From contig FOBR01000014.1 of the NCBI GenBank assembly GCA_900109895.1, forward strand, positions 81,021-145,020: 64,000 nt of DNA, written 5' to 3'. Shown piece by piece: positions 1 through 9,158 of this stretch; the first letter of the stretch is position 1; every line of letters begins with the position of its first letter. Below the pieces are notes generated by a model. It was not told the origin of the DNA and did not search any database. It was given only the letters and a program-made list of their open reading frames with translations. Source of the stretch: a bacterium A37T11 (lineage in GTDB: Bacteria > Bacteroidota > Bacteroidia > Sphingobacteriales > Sphingobacteriaceae). Made by a program: the position numbers and the translations under genes.

Positions 1-154
1 GATCTACCAAACCCTTTTCTCCTGCCAGGAATACCGAATTGGCAGGAACATCTACTGGTGATTTCGGGTCAATGTTCAGTTCGTCAAAACTTTTTTCGCA
101 AGCTGTCAAAAAGGATAGCAGCGAAATTGCTAATATAAATGTGATTGTTCTCAT
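1..154 (-). CDS. SusD/RagB-like (SusD-like_2) nutrient-binding lipoprotein, N-terminal part only
   Basis: Start of a gene that runs off the left edge; 51 codons are visible. Translation begins MRTITFILAISLLSFLTAC, a lipoprotein signal peptide with a lipobox and the acylated Cys at residue 19, followed by Glu-Lys-Ser-Phe-Asp-Glu-Leu-Asn-Ile-Asp-Pro, the opening typical of SusD-like_2 proteins. Members of this family sit on the cell surface as the lid of a SusC channel and bind oligosaccharides or other nutrients. The ATG lies 11 bases after the stop of the susC-type gene upstream of it on the same strand, so the two are one transcription unit. The family is clear from the start and the neighbour; the substrate cannot be read. 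Confidence 0.8.
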   Translation of the reverse strand, partial: MRTITFILAISLLSFLTACEKSFDELNIDPKSPVDVPANSVFLAGEKGLVD

Positions 155-165
155 GGTTATCTGCT

Positions 166-3100
166 TTAAAAATTAACCCTAACATTCAGTGCAAACTGCC
201 TAACGGTTGGAAAAACGCCATTCTGGTATCCGATAGATGCATTGGCATTATAGATCATTGGGGCAGAACTGGTCAATGTGGTAGAGGGAGCTCCCTGTTC
301 CGGATCGGCATAGGGTAGGTTTTTTTGGATGATCCATAAATTGCGCCCTGAAAGGGCAAACGTCACCCCTTTGATTTTTGAAGCCTCGCTAAATAAACGT
401 CCAGGCAATGCATAAGCAATAGCTACTTCCCGGAGTTTGATATAGCTGGCATCATACACATATGACTTGGCTGCCAACACATTGGTAGACCCAAAAGGAA
501 GTTTGCTCCCCAACACTTTTACATCGGATGCATCTATACGGATATCATTAGGTGTACCATCAGCCTTAACCCCGTCCAAAATAACACCTCCCCCCTCACT
601 AAGCGGGTTTCGTAGCGGGTTGCCAAGATCATTGTTGGCCGCTGTCTCTTTCAGGATGCCTGCCCTGGAGGCATTGTCATTATCCAATGAATAAACGTTA
701 CCACCATGGCTGGCGTCGATCAGAAAACTGAGTGAAAATTCCTTGTAGTTAAAACGATTCGTCAGGCCTCCGATCCAGTCTGGCGTAATATTACCCAGGT
801 CAGCATTGCGGTTATCAGATTTCACATAGTAGCCGTTGGCATCTACCAAACGCTTGCCGTTCAAATAGGTATAATCCGTCCCCCTGATCGTGCCATATGG
901 CTGCCCTACTTCGGCAGCCAGCTGTATGGCATTTTGATAAGAAGCTATGGTATATGATGGCTGGCTACCATATAATGATAAAACCTTATTTTCATTTTTA
1001 CTCCAGTTGAGGGTCAGCTCATAAGTAAAATTTGTATTCTTAACCGGCACCAGGTTCAGGACAACCTCCCACCCCTTGTTCTGGATGGTACCGCCGTTGA
1101 CATAGAAGTTGCTATAACCGGTAGCAGTGGATGGCGTAATGGGTGTAATTTGATTTTTGAGCCGTGAATGGTAGTAGGTTAGGTCTAGGCTGATGCGGTT
1201 GTTTAACACGGCCGCCTCCAAGCCTGCCTCATAGGTTTGGTTGCGCTCCGGACGAAGGTCAGGATTGTTGTTGGTAAGCGGATTGCTGTAAATATTCTGC
1301 CCATTGAACGGTGTGCCAGCCACATAGGTATTTTGAATACTATAGATAGGCGCATCGCTTCCTACTTCGGCATAATTGACCCTGAATTTTCCAAAAGACA
1401 GCCAGCTTGCTTCAGGTAACAGCTTTGAAAACGTAAAGCTTCCCGACACTGCCGGATAAAAATAACTAGCATGGTCCTTAGGAAGGGCTGATGACCTATC
1501 GGTTCTTCCAGTCGCATCCAAAGCCAAAAAATCGCGATATGTCAGGGTAACCCCAGCAAAAAATCCATTCACCTGTTTAATACCGTCATACTCAAGCGGA
1601 GCAGCAGGGGCAGAAACCGAGTTAGAAATGGCATACAGGCCTGGCACAACCAGCCCCCCACTGGTAGTAGAACCGATCGACTGCGTATGTGTGCGGCGGA
1701 TATTGGTTCCCAACAAGGCCTTTAAGTTAAAAGACTCATCCAAATTCCTGTCCAAATTAAGCAGGAAATCGTAATTGGTTTCGGCATACTTGACATCAGT
1801 ACGTGCATAAGAGGATGTTTGGTAACTTCCCACTGCTATGCGGTTTTCAAAAAACTGCGTATAACTATCACGTGATATACGGCCCGTTGCCGTTAAACCT
1901 TTGACAATATCATAGGTGCCGTATACATTGCCAAAATACCGTTCTCGGGTATCGTTGTTGTAATTCTCATAATCATTCCAATAAGGATTATTGTGGTAAG
2001 CAGCCTTAATAATGTTACCAGATTCATTTGCGTAGCTCCCCGCTATAATGTTCCATGAGGCGTTATAGCCACGATTGTAATCTGCACGCTGCGCATCCAG
2101 GTTTACACTTGATGGAAACCATTGCCTCAAATCACGTACATTGCTGTTGGCTGCACGGTAGTCATAAGAACTTCTGTTATTGGCCAGCGCATTGGTATAA
2201 TTGATGGCTGCACCCACCGTTAACTTCGTGGAGATATCATATGAACCGCCAAAGTTGAAAACGTTCTTTTTAATATAACTATTAGGTGCGATGCCTTTTT
2301 CATAATTGTTGGTATACCCTAATTTGAAAAAAGACCTTTCCTGGCTTCCAATCACTAGCAGGGAGGTATTGGATGAAAACGGCGTTTGAAAATAGTCTGA
2401 AGCTTTATTATTGCTAGCCGCAACCCAAGGGGTCGCTTTTCCATAATTAGGATTGCCTGGCACAAAAGAATCCCAATTGTATACCGATAAGCTGGCGTCA
2501 TACGCCGGCCCCCAGGCCAAGTCCTCATTGGTTATCACGACAGGCACCGGTTGTCCGCCGGACCCTATAGCCGGCGTATAATAAAACCATCCAGACTGAT
2601 CCGGATAGGCTGCATTCTTTCCGGCAGTTCCCCTTCCTTGACCATATTTCGTTTGATATTCAGGCAGCGTGGACTGATCAATACTGCCCGTTTGCAGGCT
2701 TTGGTCCAGCACGATATCCACCGTACCCTTTTTTGAAGGGCCTTTTTTCGTATTAATCAGGATCACCCCATTCGCTGCTCGCGAGCCATATAAGGCAGAA
2801 GCGGCAGCACCTTTTAACACATTAATAGAGGCAATATCGTCGATATTGATATCCGACGCCGCATTGCCCAAATCCAGGCCATTCCTACTCTGATTTGTAT
2901 TATCAATAGGCACCCCATCCACAACAAATAGGGCCTGATTGCTCTGGGTGAGCGATTTAAACCCACGCAGGATCACGTTATTAGTACCCCCCAGTGTACT
3001 ATTGCTCGAAACCTGCAAGCCGGCCACCTTACCAGCCAGATTCTGAATGAAATTGTTGGCGGGCGTGCGATTCAGATCGGCGGCATTTACCTGTTGTGCA

Positions 3101-3468
3101 GCATAGGGTAACTGACTCTTTTCTCTCCGGATGCCTAAAGCTGTTGTAATAAGCAACGTGTCAAGCGTATTGCTGTATTCTTGTAATACTACTTCATAAA
3201 AATTGGTCGTGCCGATGGTTATTTCCCGCGGACTGTAACCTAAGGAAGTGACCTGAAGCGTAGCGTTTACAGGTACCTGTAAGTAAAAACCACCAGTGGC
3301 GTCCGTCAAGGTCAAAGCCCTGCCATTGCCTTTGATACGAATAGTCGCCCCCTCAATAGCGCCGCCACGACTGTCATGCACCTTGCCACTGACAGGCTTC
3401 TCTTGGGCGAATCCTATTCCTGACATAAAAATGCAGGAAAAGAGTAATAACCAGTTGATTTTATACAT
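166..3468 (-). CDS. SusC/RagA family TonB-linked outer-membrane transporter
   Basis: 1100 residues, usual SusC size. Signal peptide at residues 1-21 ends in Gly-Phe-Ala-Gln; next come a carboxypeptidase-regulatory-like beta domain (about 25-95, with the GATIRIKG stretch), a plug domain (about 110-240, with LRGFKSL, VDGVPID and GSRAANGVILINTKKG, the SusC signature) and a long beta barrel ending in a terminal aromatic residue (NVRVNF). It imports a ligand held by its SusD partner, using TonB energy. It is followed 11 bases later by the SusD-like_2 gene at the left edge. No hydrolase is in view, so the ligand is open; SusC/SusD-like_2 pairs often lack carbohydrate enzymes. Confidence 0.93.
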   Translation of the reverse strand: MYKINWLLLFSCIFMSGIGFAQEKPVSGKVHDSRGGAIEGATIRIKGNGRALTLTDATGGFYLQVPVNATLQVTSLGYSPREITIGTTNFYEVVLQEYSNTLDTLLITTALGIRREKSQLPYAAQQVNAADLNRTPANNFIQNLAGKVAGLQVSSNSTLGGTNNVILRGFKSLTQSNQALFVVDGVPIDNTNQSRNGLDLGNAASDINIDDIASINVLKGAAASALYGSRAANGVILINTKKGPSKKGTVDIVLDQSLQTGSIDQSTLPEYQTKYGQGRGTAGKNAAYPDQSGWFYYTPAIGSGGQPVPVVITNEDLAWGPAYDASLSVYNWDSFVPGNPNYGKATPWVAASNNKASDYFQTPFSSNTSLLVIGSQERSFFKLGYTNNYEKGIAPNSYIKKNVFNFGGSYDISTKLTVGAAINYTNALANNRSSYDYRAANSNVRDLRQWFPSSVNLDAQRADYNRGYNASWNIIAGSYANESGNIIKAAYHNNPYWNDYENYNNDTRERYFGNVYGTYDIVKGLTATGRISRDSYTQFFENRIAVGSYQTSSYARTDVKYAETNYDFLLNLDRNLDESFNLKALLGTNIRRTHTQSIGSTTSGGLVVPGLYAISNSVSAPAAPLEYDGIKQVNGFFAGVTLTYRDFLALDATGRTDRSSALPKDHASYFYPAVSGSFTFSKLLPEASWLSFGKFRVNYAEVGSDAPIYSIQNTYVAGTPFNGQNIYSNPLTNNNPDLRPERNQTYEAGLEAAVLNNRISLDLTYYHSRLKNQITPITPSTATGYSNFYVNGGTIQNKGWEVVLNLVPVKNTNFTYELTLNWSKNENKVLSLYGSQPSYTIASYQNAIQLAAEVGQPYGTIRGTDYTYLNGKRLVDANGYYVKSDNRNADLGNITPDWIGGLTNRFNYKEFSLSFLIDASHGGNVYSLDNDNASRAGILKETAANNDLGNPLRNPLSEGGGVILDGVKADGTPNDIRIDASDVKVLGSKLPFGSTNVLAAKSYVYDASYIKLREVAIAYALPGRLFSEASKIKGVTFALSGRNLWIIQKNLPYADPEQGAPSTTLTSSAPMIYNANASIGYQNGVFPTVRQFALNVRVNF

Positions 3469-3687
3469 ATTTACTAAAATTTGAAATGGACTAAAAAAAG
3501 TAACGAACCGCTAGTGTTTATCAGCAACACATTCGGACCAATGAATCTGGCATAAGGAAAGAAAAATGGCTTTTCATACTTATTAAACTTATTGTCTATG
3601 TATTTAATATACATTTGCAATAATAGGTCATTTTTATCATATTTAGAAGAAAAAAAGTATTATCAATAAAAATGACATACACGTGAG

Positions 3688-3695
3688 TATATTTG
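3688..3695 (+). promoter_or_regulatory. -7 promoter box for the DinB gene
   Basis: TATATTTG matches the Bacteroidota -7 consensus TAnnTTTG and stands 22 bases before the ATG at 3718. A good -33 TTG at the right distance is not visible, so the call rests on the -7 box and its position. Confidence 0.4.
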
Positions 3696-3717
3696 TAAAT
3701 AATAACCATCGATTCAA

Positions 3718-4236
3718 ATGAAAATTCCATTGCCCGAGGTGTGGATGAGAGGCCCTGTTGAGGATGTCCCTCCCCTATTGCAGCCAGTAGCTCATGCATT
3801 ATTACAAGCCGGAGAAGAAATACCGCAACACTTGCATGGCTTTCCTGAAGACCTTCTTTGGAAGAAACCAGCCGGTCTGGCTTCAGTTGGTTTCCACCTG
3901 CAGCATATTACAGGCGTCATAGACCGGATGTTTACCTATGCCAGGCAAGAAATGCTAAATGAAACCCAATTGGCCTACCTTGCGGCAGAAGGTATAGAAA
4001 AACCTGGTATAAATACCCCTCTACTTTTAGCAAATTTAGATTTGCAAATTATCGAGGCCATTGAATATATAAAAGGCACCGACGAAAGGCAACTGACTTC
4101 TACACGTGGTATAGGCAGGAAACAAATACCAACAACACTTATCGGACTCCTGTTTCATGCTGCTGAACACACACAACGACATACCGGACAATTGTTGGTT
4201 ACTGCCAAACTGGTAGGAGTGGTGAACAGATCCTGA
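3718..4236 (+). CDS. DinB family protein (putative metal-dependent four-helix-bundle enzyme)
   Basis: 172 residues, family length. The DinB/YfiT fold is a four-helix bundle with a three-His metal site; here the likely ligands are His63 (in GFHLQHIT) and His151 and His155 in HAAEHTQRHTGQ, the family's C-terminal signature. Proteins of this group include thiol transferases that use bacillithiol or mycothiol and many of unknown reaction. Monocistronic: a divergent susC gene lies upstream and a 190-base gap separates it from the thiol-operon leader ORF. A thiol-transferase link to the downstream operon is tempting but not shown by the sequence. Confidence 0.85.
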   Translation: MKIPLPEVWMRGPVEDVPPLLQPVAHALLQAGEEIPQHLHGFPEDLLWKKPAGLASVGFHLQHITGVIDRMFTYARQEMLNETQLAYLAAEGIEKPGINTPLLLANLDLQIIEAIEYIKGTDERQLTSTRGIGRKQIPTTLIGLLFHAAEHTQRHTGQLLVTAKLVGVVNRS

Positions 4237-4430
4237 CCAATATGAACTAGTTATTTAGTAGACTAAAATAGAGTTGAAACCTAAAAAATACCTTAAGCTT
4301 TTATAAATAGGTTGTATTTATGCTCAAAAAGGAATAAAATATATCTTAATACTTTAAAATATAAATAGTTAATTTGCTTCGATTTAAATCACTAGCATTT
4401 ACATAGTCTTTAAATATAAAATCAAACAAC
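4237..4430. other. AT-rich intergenic region before the poly-Cys leader ORF
   Basis: Very AT-rich, no ORF. It must hold the promoter of the organosulfur operon. The nearest thing to a -7 box is TAATTTG at 4371-4377, one base short of the TAnnTTTG consensus, so I do not mark a promoter with confidence. Confidence 0.4.
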
Positions 4431-4562
4431 ATGAAATTAATAAATACTTTTAAAATTGTAAATTTAGTTAAAGCGATACCGAAACCCGTTTTTACTCCCA
4501 CCAGTACCACAAAGGCATCCTATACGTTTATGCGCCAAAGCATCCGTATATGTTGTTGTTAA
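4431..4562 (+). CDS. Putative poly-cysteine leader peptide (43 aa, ends Ile-Cys-Cys-Cys)
   Basis: ATG at 4431 opens a 43-codon frame that starts MKLINTFKIVNLVKAI and ends Arg-Ile-Cys-Cys-Cys followed directly by TAA (Cys codons 4551-4559, all TGT). It precedes a ten-gene operon whose products handle organic sulfur (thiol dioxygenase, rhodanese). Runs of codons for one amino acid at the end of a short upstream ORF are the hallmark of ribosome-stalling attenuators, and poly-Cys leader ORFs controlling sulfur operons are established in mycobacteria. Between its stop and susC (4700) two small mutually exclusive pairings can be drawn: GGCAG 4611-4615 with CTGCC 4661-4665, or GCTGC 4660-4664 with GCAGC 4670-4674. 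Expression is inferred, not shown. The other-strand frame over this region looks like a shadow. Confidence 0.6.
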   Translation: MKLINTFKIVNLVKAIPKPVFTPTSTTKASYTFMRQSIRICCC

Positions 4563-4655
4563 TACCCTAAACCCCAGCTGTTGATACTGCACCCTTTGAA
4601 AGCCTAAACCGGCAGATGAGGTTATAATACATCCCTTATTAATCATTAACACCCT

Positions 4656-4679
4656 AGTAGCTGCCAATCGCAGCATACT
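4656..4679 (+). promoter_or_regulatory. Candidate attenuator hairpin between leader ORF and susC
   Basis: AGT-A-GCTGC, loop CAATC, GCAGC-AT-ACT can fold into a stem just 20 bases before the susC ATG. Its left arm overlaps CTGCC (4661-4665), which could instead pair with GGCAG at 4611-4615, giving two exclusive states. There is no strong T-run after it, so control of ribosome access to susC is as likely as termination. Found by eye; stability not computed. Confidence 0.35.
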
Positions 4680-4699
4680 GTCTATTATTAAAAGATAAA

Positions 4700-7600
4700 A
4701 TGAGATACAGCTTAAAAACTATTGTATTATTATTAATGATCAGTCCTGTTTATTCTTTAGCACAAGAGACCACGCCACGTGTCAACTCGAACCTACATGG
4801 AAAGGTACTCGATTCATTAAGCCATGAGCCCCTGCCCGGCGCTACTGTCCAAATAGAAGGAGTCACTCACAGCGTAAAAACGGACGCTGAAGGAAATTAT
4901 AATTTCGTGACAGGGCAAAAGCTACCTTATACACTCATTATTAGTTATGTGGGATATAAAACAAAAAAAGTAATTGCAAAGGTGAGTCCATTGAATATGT
5001 TATTAACTGCTGATGCAAATCAACTGGAAGATGTGGTTGTTGTAGGATATGGTACGCAAACCAAAAAAGATCTGGTAGGTTCTGTTTCCAAAATAGAAGC
5101 TGATGAAATAAATCGTATACCAGTCGCCAGTTTCGATGCACAGATACAAGGCAAATCAACAGGAATACAGGTAAACAATAACTCTGGGGTACCAGGTGAT
5201 GGTATTAACGTAAGAGTGAGGGGTACAACATCGATATTAGCAGACAATAATCCATTATATATAGTTGATGGTGTATTTATTAATAACTCCAGCCTGCAAA
5301 CCGTGCATACAGGAGGACGTACAACTTCGCCAATAGCCGATATAAACCCAACTGATATTATTAGCATGGAAGTACTTAAAGATGCAAGCGCAACCTCTAT
5401 TTATGGGGCCAGAGGTGCAAATGGAGTAGTTATCATTACTACTAAAAGGGGAAATTATAACAGTGCACCAAAAATAAACTTAAATGTCTCTGCAGGGCAA
5501 GGGAAATTGTCTAAATACCATTTTTGGGAATTGAGCGATGGTCCAACAAATGCGGAAGCAGTAAATCAAAATTATATTAATACCAGACTCGACAAGGGAA
5601 TAGCGTATGATGTAGCTTATGCATCTAGGCCGTTCCGCCCCAAAATTGAGGGTGGCAGGGGCAATCCTGCTGAACAAGAAACCTATGATCGCGTAGGAAG
5701 GGTTTTTCGAAATGCTAAGCTTAACGACTATGATCTATCATTACAAGGAGGATCAGAAAGTACTAAATATTTTATTTCAGGAGCGTATACTTCACAGGAA
5801 TCTATATTAAAGGTAGCGGATTTTGAACGCGAAAGCTTAAAATTGAATTTAGACCAAAAAATCAACAATCATATTAATATTGGCGTCAGCAATACATTTA
5901 GCAGAACGGGACGCAGTCAGGTTGGGGCAGGAAACGGATCTCAGGGAAATATTTTATCAAGCGCTGCACTGGTGCAAGGAACTTATAATCCTATATATAA
6001 TCCAGACGGCACACCTTCGTTATCAGGAAACAGGGATAACGTTGATGTAATGATAGAAGACACAGATATAAAAGCAGTAAGCACAAGATATATCGCAAAT
6101 TTATTTGCTGAAATTGAAATACTTAAAGATCTTAAATTTAAAACGAGCTGGAGTCTGGACTACAATTTATATGACGAGAAAGGGTATTGGTCTGACCGCA
6201 TGTTGCAAGGCCAAAATGGCGGAGATGCCATATCATCAATTTCCCAAGCAACGACCTGGATCAATGAGCAAACTTTATTTTACCGAAAAAAAATAAAAGG
6301 ACATACATTTGGTATATTGTTTGGAAATACCTTACAAGGTAATACCCGCAAAAATACTACGGCTGAGGGCTCCGGATTTCCAAATAATTCCTACCGTTCC
6401 ATATCCGATGCATCTATTAAAAGTAATTCTGAGTCTTGGACAGGGTCCAATTTGGCTTCCTTCTTTTCACGTATAGATTATAATTTTCAAAGCCGTTATT
6501 TCATAGAAGCCAGTATCAGAGCTGACGGCTCTTCAAGGTTTGGATCTAAAAACAAATGGGGTTATTTCCCATCCATAGGCGGATCATGGCGACTAAAAGA
6601 AGAAAGCATTCTTAAAGATGTTTCGGCCATTAATGAATTAAAATTAAGGGCCAGCTATGGATTAACAGGCAATCAAAATGGAATTGTTGATTATGCCTCC
6701 AGTGGATTATGGACTGGTGGTGCCCCGTATGCCAATTCGGCTGGCGGTGGTTATTCCGCTGGTACGGCACCTTATCAGCTCGGGAATCCTTACCTCCAAT
6801 GGGAAAAAACAAGTCAGGTAAATGTTGGTTTGGATATTGGATTATTTAACAAAATAACAATAGATGCTAATATCTACAAAAAGTACACCACTGATGCCCT
6901 GCTTAGCGCTCCTTTACCATCATCATCAGGTCATAGCAGTTATGTTGCCAACGCAGGAGAATTAAGTAATAAGGGTTTTGAATTCGGAATAGACGCCACA
7001 ATTGTTAAAAGCAATTTGTTTAGCTGGAATACCAATTTCAATATCTCCAGAAATATCAACAAAGTTGAAAAATTAATTGTACCCATTACTTATTATTCCA
7101 GGGACTGGATTCGGCTGGAAGAAGGCTATCCCGTAAATTCATTTTGGGTATATAATCAGTTATATGTGGATCCCCAAACCGGTAATGCTGTATATGAAGA
7201 TGTAAATTCAGACGGTAAGATCACAGCAGATGACCGGAAAATTATTGGAACTGCCTTACCTGACTATTTCGGCGGATTTACAAACAAATTATCCTATAAA
7301 GGAGTTGACCTATCCTTTTTGTTTACCTATCAAATAGGAAATAAAATGCTGAACTTAAACCGATTTCTTAGTATGCATGGAGGAACACGGGCTGACAGAT
7401 CGTTATATAAAGAAGATGAAAATTACTGGAAAAAACCTGGAGATATAACCGATATACCACGATTTACGTCGCAAGGAAACAATTGGACATTAGAGACAGT
7501 AAACAGATTTATTGAAGATGCGTCATTCTTGAGGTTAAAAAACTTAACTGTGGGATACGGTCTCTCAAAAGACTTAGCAAAAAAATTTAAAGTGCAGGAT

Positions 7601-7762
7601 TTGCGGATATATATTACCGGAACCAATTTATGGCTTTACTCAAAATATAAAGGTCCTGATCCAGAATCCAACACAGATGCTGAGCAAATGGTACAAGGTA
7701 TTGACTTCGGTACCCCTCCCCAACCAAAAACATTTCAATTGGGCATTAATGTAACCCTATAA
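4700..7762 (+). CDS. SusC/RagA family TonB-linked outer-membrane transporter of the organosulfur operon
   Basis: 1020 residues. Signal peptide to about residue 21 (SLAQ), carboxypeptidase-regulatory-like domain (about 32-105, GKVLDSLSHEPLPGATV), plug with VVVGYGTQTKKDLVGSVS, GINVRVRG, IVDGVFINN and GARGANGVVIITTKRG, then a barrel ending INVTL. First structural gene of the thiol operon: the SusD gene follows after 11 bases and eight more genes after that with gaps of about 21 bases or less. Because later genes encode a thiol dioxygenase and a rhodanese and no glycosidase is present, the imported ligand is probably an organosulfur compound rather than a glycan; this is inference from context. 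Confidence 0.93.
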   Translation: MRYSLKTIVLLLMISPVYSLAQETTPRVNSNLHGKVLDSLSHEPLPGATVQIEGVTHSVKTDAEGNYNFVTGQKLPYTLIISYVGYKTKKVIAKVSPLNMLLTADANQLEDVVVVGYGTQTKKDLVGSVSKIEADEINRIPVASFDAQIQGKSTGIQVNNNSGVPGDGINVRVRGTTSILADNNPLYIVDGVFINNSSLQTVHTGGRTTSPIADINPTDIISMEVLKDASATSIYGARGANGVVIITTKRGNYNSAPKINLNVSAGQGKLSKYHFWELSDGPTNAEAVNQNYINTRLDKGIAYDVAYASRPFRPKIEGGRGNPAEQETYDRVGRVFRNAKLNDYDLSLQGGSESTKYFISGAYTSQESILKVADFERESLKLNLDQKINNHINIGVSNTFSRTGRSQVGAGNGSQGNILSSAALVQGTYNPIYNPDGTPSLSGNRDNVDVMIEDTDIKAVSTRYIANLFAEIEILKDLKFKTSWSLDYNLYDEKGYWSDRMLQGQNGGDAISSISQATTWINEQTLFYRKKIKGHTFGILFGNTLQGNTRKNTTAEGSGFPNNSYRSISDASIKSNSESWTGSNLASFFSRIDYNFQSRYFIEASIRADGSSRFGSKNKWGYFPSIGGSWRLKEESILKDVSAINELKLRASYGLTGNQNGIVDYASSGLWTGGAPYANSAGGGYSAGTAPYQLGNPYLQWEKTSQVNVGLDIGLFNKITIDANIYKKYTTDALLSAPLPSSSGHSSYVANAGELSNKGFEFGIDATIVKSNLFSWNTNFNISRNINKVEKLIVPITYYSRDWIRLEEGYPVNSFWVYNQLYVDPQTGNAVYEDVNSDGKITADDRKIIGTALPDYFGGFTNKLSYKGVDLSFLFTYQIGNKMLNLNRFLSMHGGTRADRSLYKEDENYWKKPGDITDIPRFTSQGNNWTLETVNRFIEDASFLRLKNLTVGYGLSKDLAKKFKVQDLRIYITGTNLWLYSKYKGPDPESNTDAEQMVQGIDFGTPPQPKTFQLGINVTL

Positions 7763-7773
7763 TAATTTGAACA

Positions 7774-9144
7774 ATGAAAAGACAAGAAATAAATAGATTG
7801 CAAGCTATTTTACTAATTGTATTCTTAATAATGAATTCATGCAGTAAATTTTTGGAAGTTGAACCTAAGAATTATGTTTCTGATGAAATCACAATTACAG
7901 ATGCCGCATCCGCACAGACATCGGTGCGAGGTATATATGATGCGTTGGCTTCCAGTGGATACTATGGCCGGTCTTTCCAGTCTATAGGTTATTTATCCGG
8001 AGATAATTTACAGTTTACTGGTACTGTGGTTTATAATCAGCAATTTATTATACACAACGTACAGTCTGATAACGGAACCATATCAAGCGTATGGACTGCA
8101 ATTTACAAAGCGATAGACAGGGCCAATCATGCTATCGAAAAAATTCCAGCCATCACTGATCCGAAATTAACCAGCACATTAAAAGATCAGCTCATTGGGG
8201 AAGCTTACTTTATCAGAGCATTGGCCTATTTTGATCTGGCTAGAGTATATGGTGGAGTGCAATTATTAACTAAACCAACTTCGTCACTTGAAAATATAAC
8301 CGAAACAAAGAGAAGTTCTTTAGAAGAAACTTACAATCAGGTTAAATCAGATCTGGAAAACGCGGAAAATCTTTTACCCAACACGTTGAACCGTGTTCGG
8401 GCAACCAAGAAGACGGCTTGGGCGCTATTCGCCAGATACTACCTTTATACAAAGGAATGGGATAAAGCGAGTAGTTACGCTACCCAGCTTATCGAAGAGA
8501 CTACCAATTATCCACTAATTGCCCCATATAACTCGTGGTTTGCGAACAATATTGTAGCTTCTCCAGAGTCCATATTTGAACTCAGTTATGACCCTGCATT
8601 CATAACAGGTAATTCAGCGCACAGAAATTCATGGCAGCCCACTGAAAATGGGGGAATTAAGGATTGGATACCGAATGAAGATTTCCTGCAATTGATTAAT
8701 AACCCACTAATCGGCGGTAATCGCAATACCCTTGTAGCTAAAACAGCGTCAACTTGGTATGGAAATTTGTACTATAGATCAAACGGTACCGACCCTGCAT
8801 ATGTATTACGGATTGCGGAACAATACCTGATCCGAGCAGAAGCATTTGCAGAACAAGGAAACTTAGAAGCAGCATATGAAGATCTTAATGCGATAAGAAA
8901 TCGAGCGGGACTAGAAGCAATAGGCTACAAGGCCTCCAGTACAACAAAAGAAACCACCTTACTCGCTATAGAAAATGAAAGGAGGCTTGAATTCGCATTT
9001 GAACCTCACAGGTGGTTTGACCTTGTCAGGACAGGAAGAGCAGCAACTGTTTTGGGGATTACCGATACAAAAAAATACCTAATGCCGATTCCATTAGTTG
9101 AAATAAAAGTAGACAAATGGCTAGAACAAAATCCTGGTTACTAA
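7774..9144 (+). CDS. RagB/SusD family nutrient-uptake lipoprotein of the organosulfur operon
   Basis: 456 residues, normal for the family. Lipoprotein signal ending LIMNSC (acylated Cys at about 23), then FLEVEPKN, the usual SusD start; helical TPR-like segments include the EAYFIRALAYFDLARVYGG motif near 145-163 and, near the C-terminus, ERRLEFAFEPHRWFDLVRTG, the RagB signature. It should cap the SusC channel encoded 11 bases upstream and bind its ligand at the surface. The next gene starts 14 bases after this stop, so it is deep inside the operon. Ligand unknown; context suggests an organic sulfur compound. Confidence 0.93.
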   Translation: MKRQEINRLQAILLIVFLIMNSCSKFLEVEPKNYVSDEITITDAASAQTSVRGIYDALASSGYYGRSFQSIGYLSGDNLQFTGTVVYNQQFIIHNVQSDNGTISSVWTAIYKAIDRANHAIEKIPAITDPKLTSTLKDQLIGEAYFIRALAYFDLARVYGGVQLLTKPTSSLENITETKRSSLEETYNQVKSDLENAENLLPNTLNRVRATKKTAWALFARYYLYTKEWDKASSYATQLIEETTNYPLIAPYNSWFANNIVASPESIFELSYDPAFITGNSAHRNSWQPTENGGIKDWIPNEDFLQLINNPLIGGNRNTLVAKTASTWYGNLYYRSNGTDPAYVLRIAEQYLIRAEAFAEQGNLEAAYEDLNAIRNRAGLEAIGYKASSTTKETTLLAIENERRLEFAFEPHRWFDLVRTGRAATVLGITDTKKYLMPIPLVEIKVDKWLEQNPGY

Positions 9145-9158
9145 TACACATTTTAAAA

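Noticed and set aside
4464..4676. 70-codon minus-strand frame over the leader region
   Set aside because: Lies opposite the poly-Cys ORF, has no promoter or recognisable motif, and its Ser/Gly/Thr-rich translation looks like a shadow.
5020..5367. 115-codon minus-strand frame inside susC
   Set aside because: Antisense shadow of a conserved SusC plug domain; no independent support.
9117..9158. Upstream ATG extending DoxX-like paralogue 1
   Set aside because: It would overlap the SusD gene by 28 bases and adds a non-conserved stretch; ATG 9159 fits the 10-21 base spacing of the operon.
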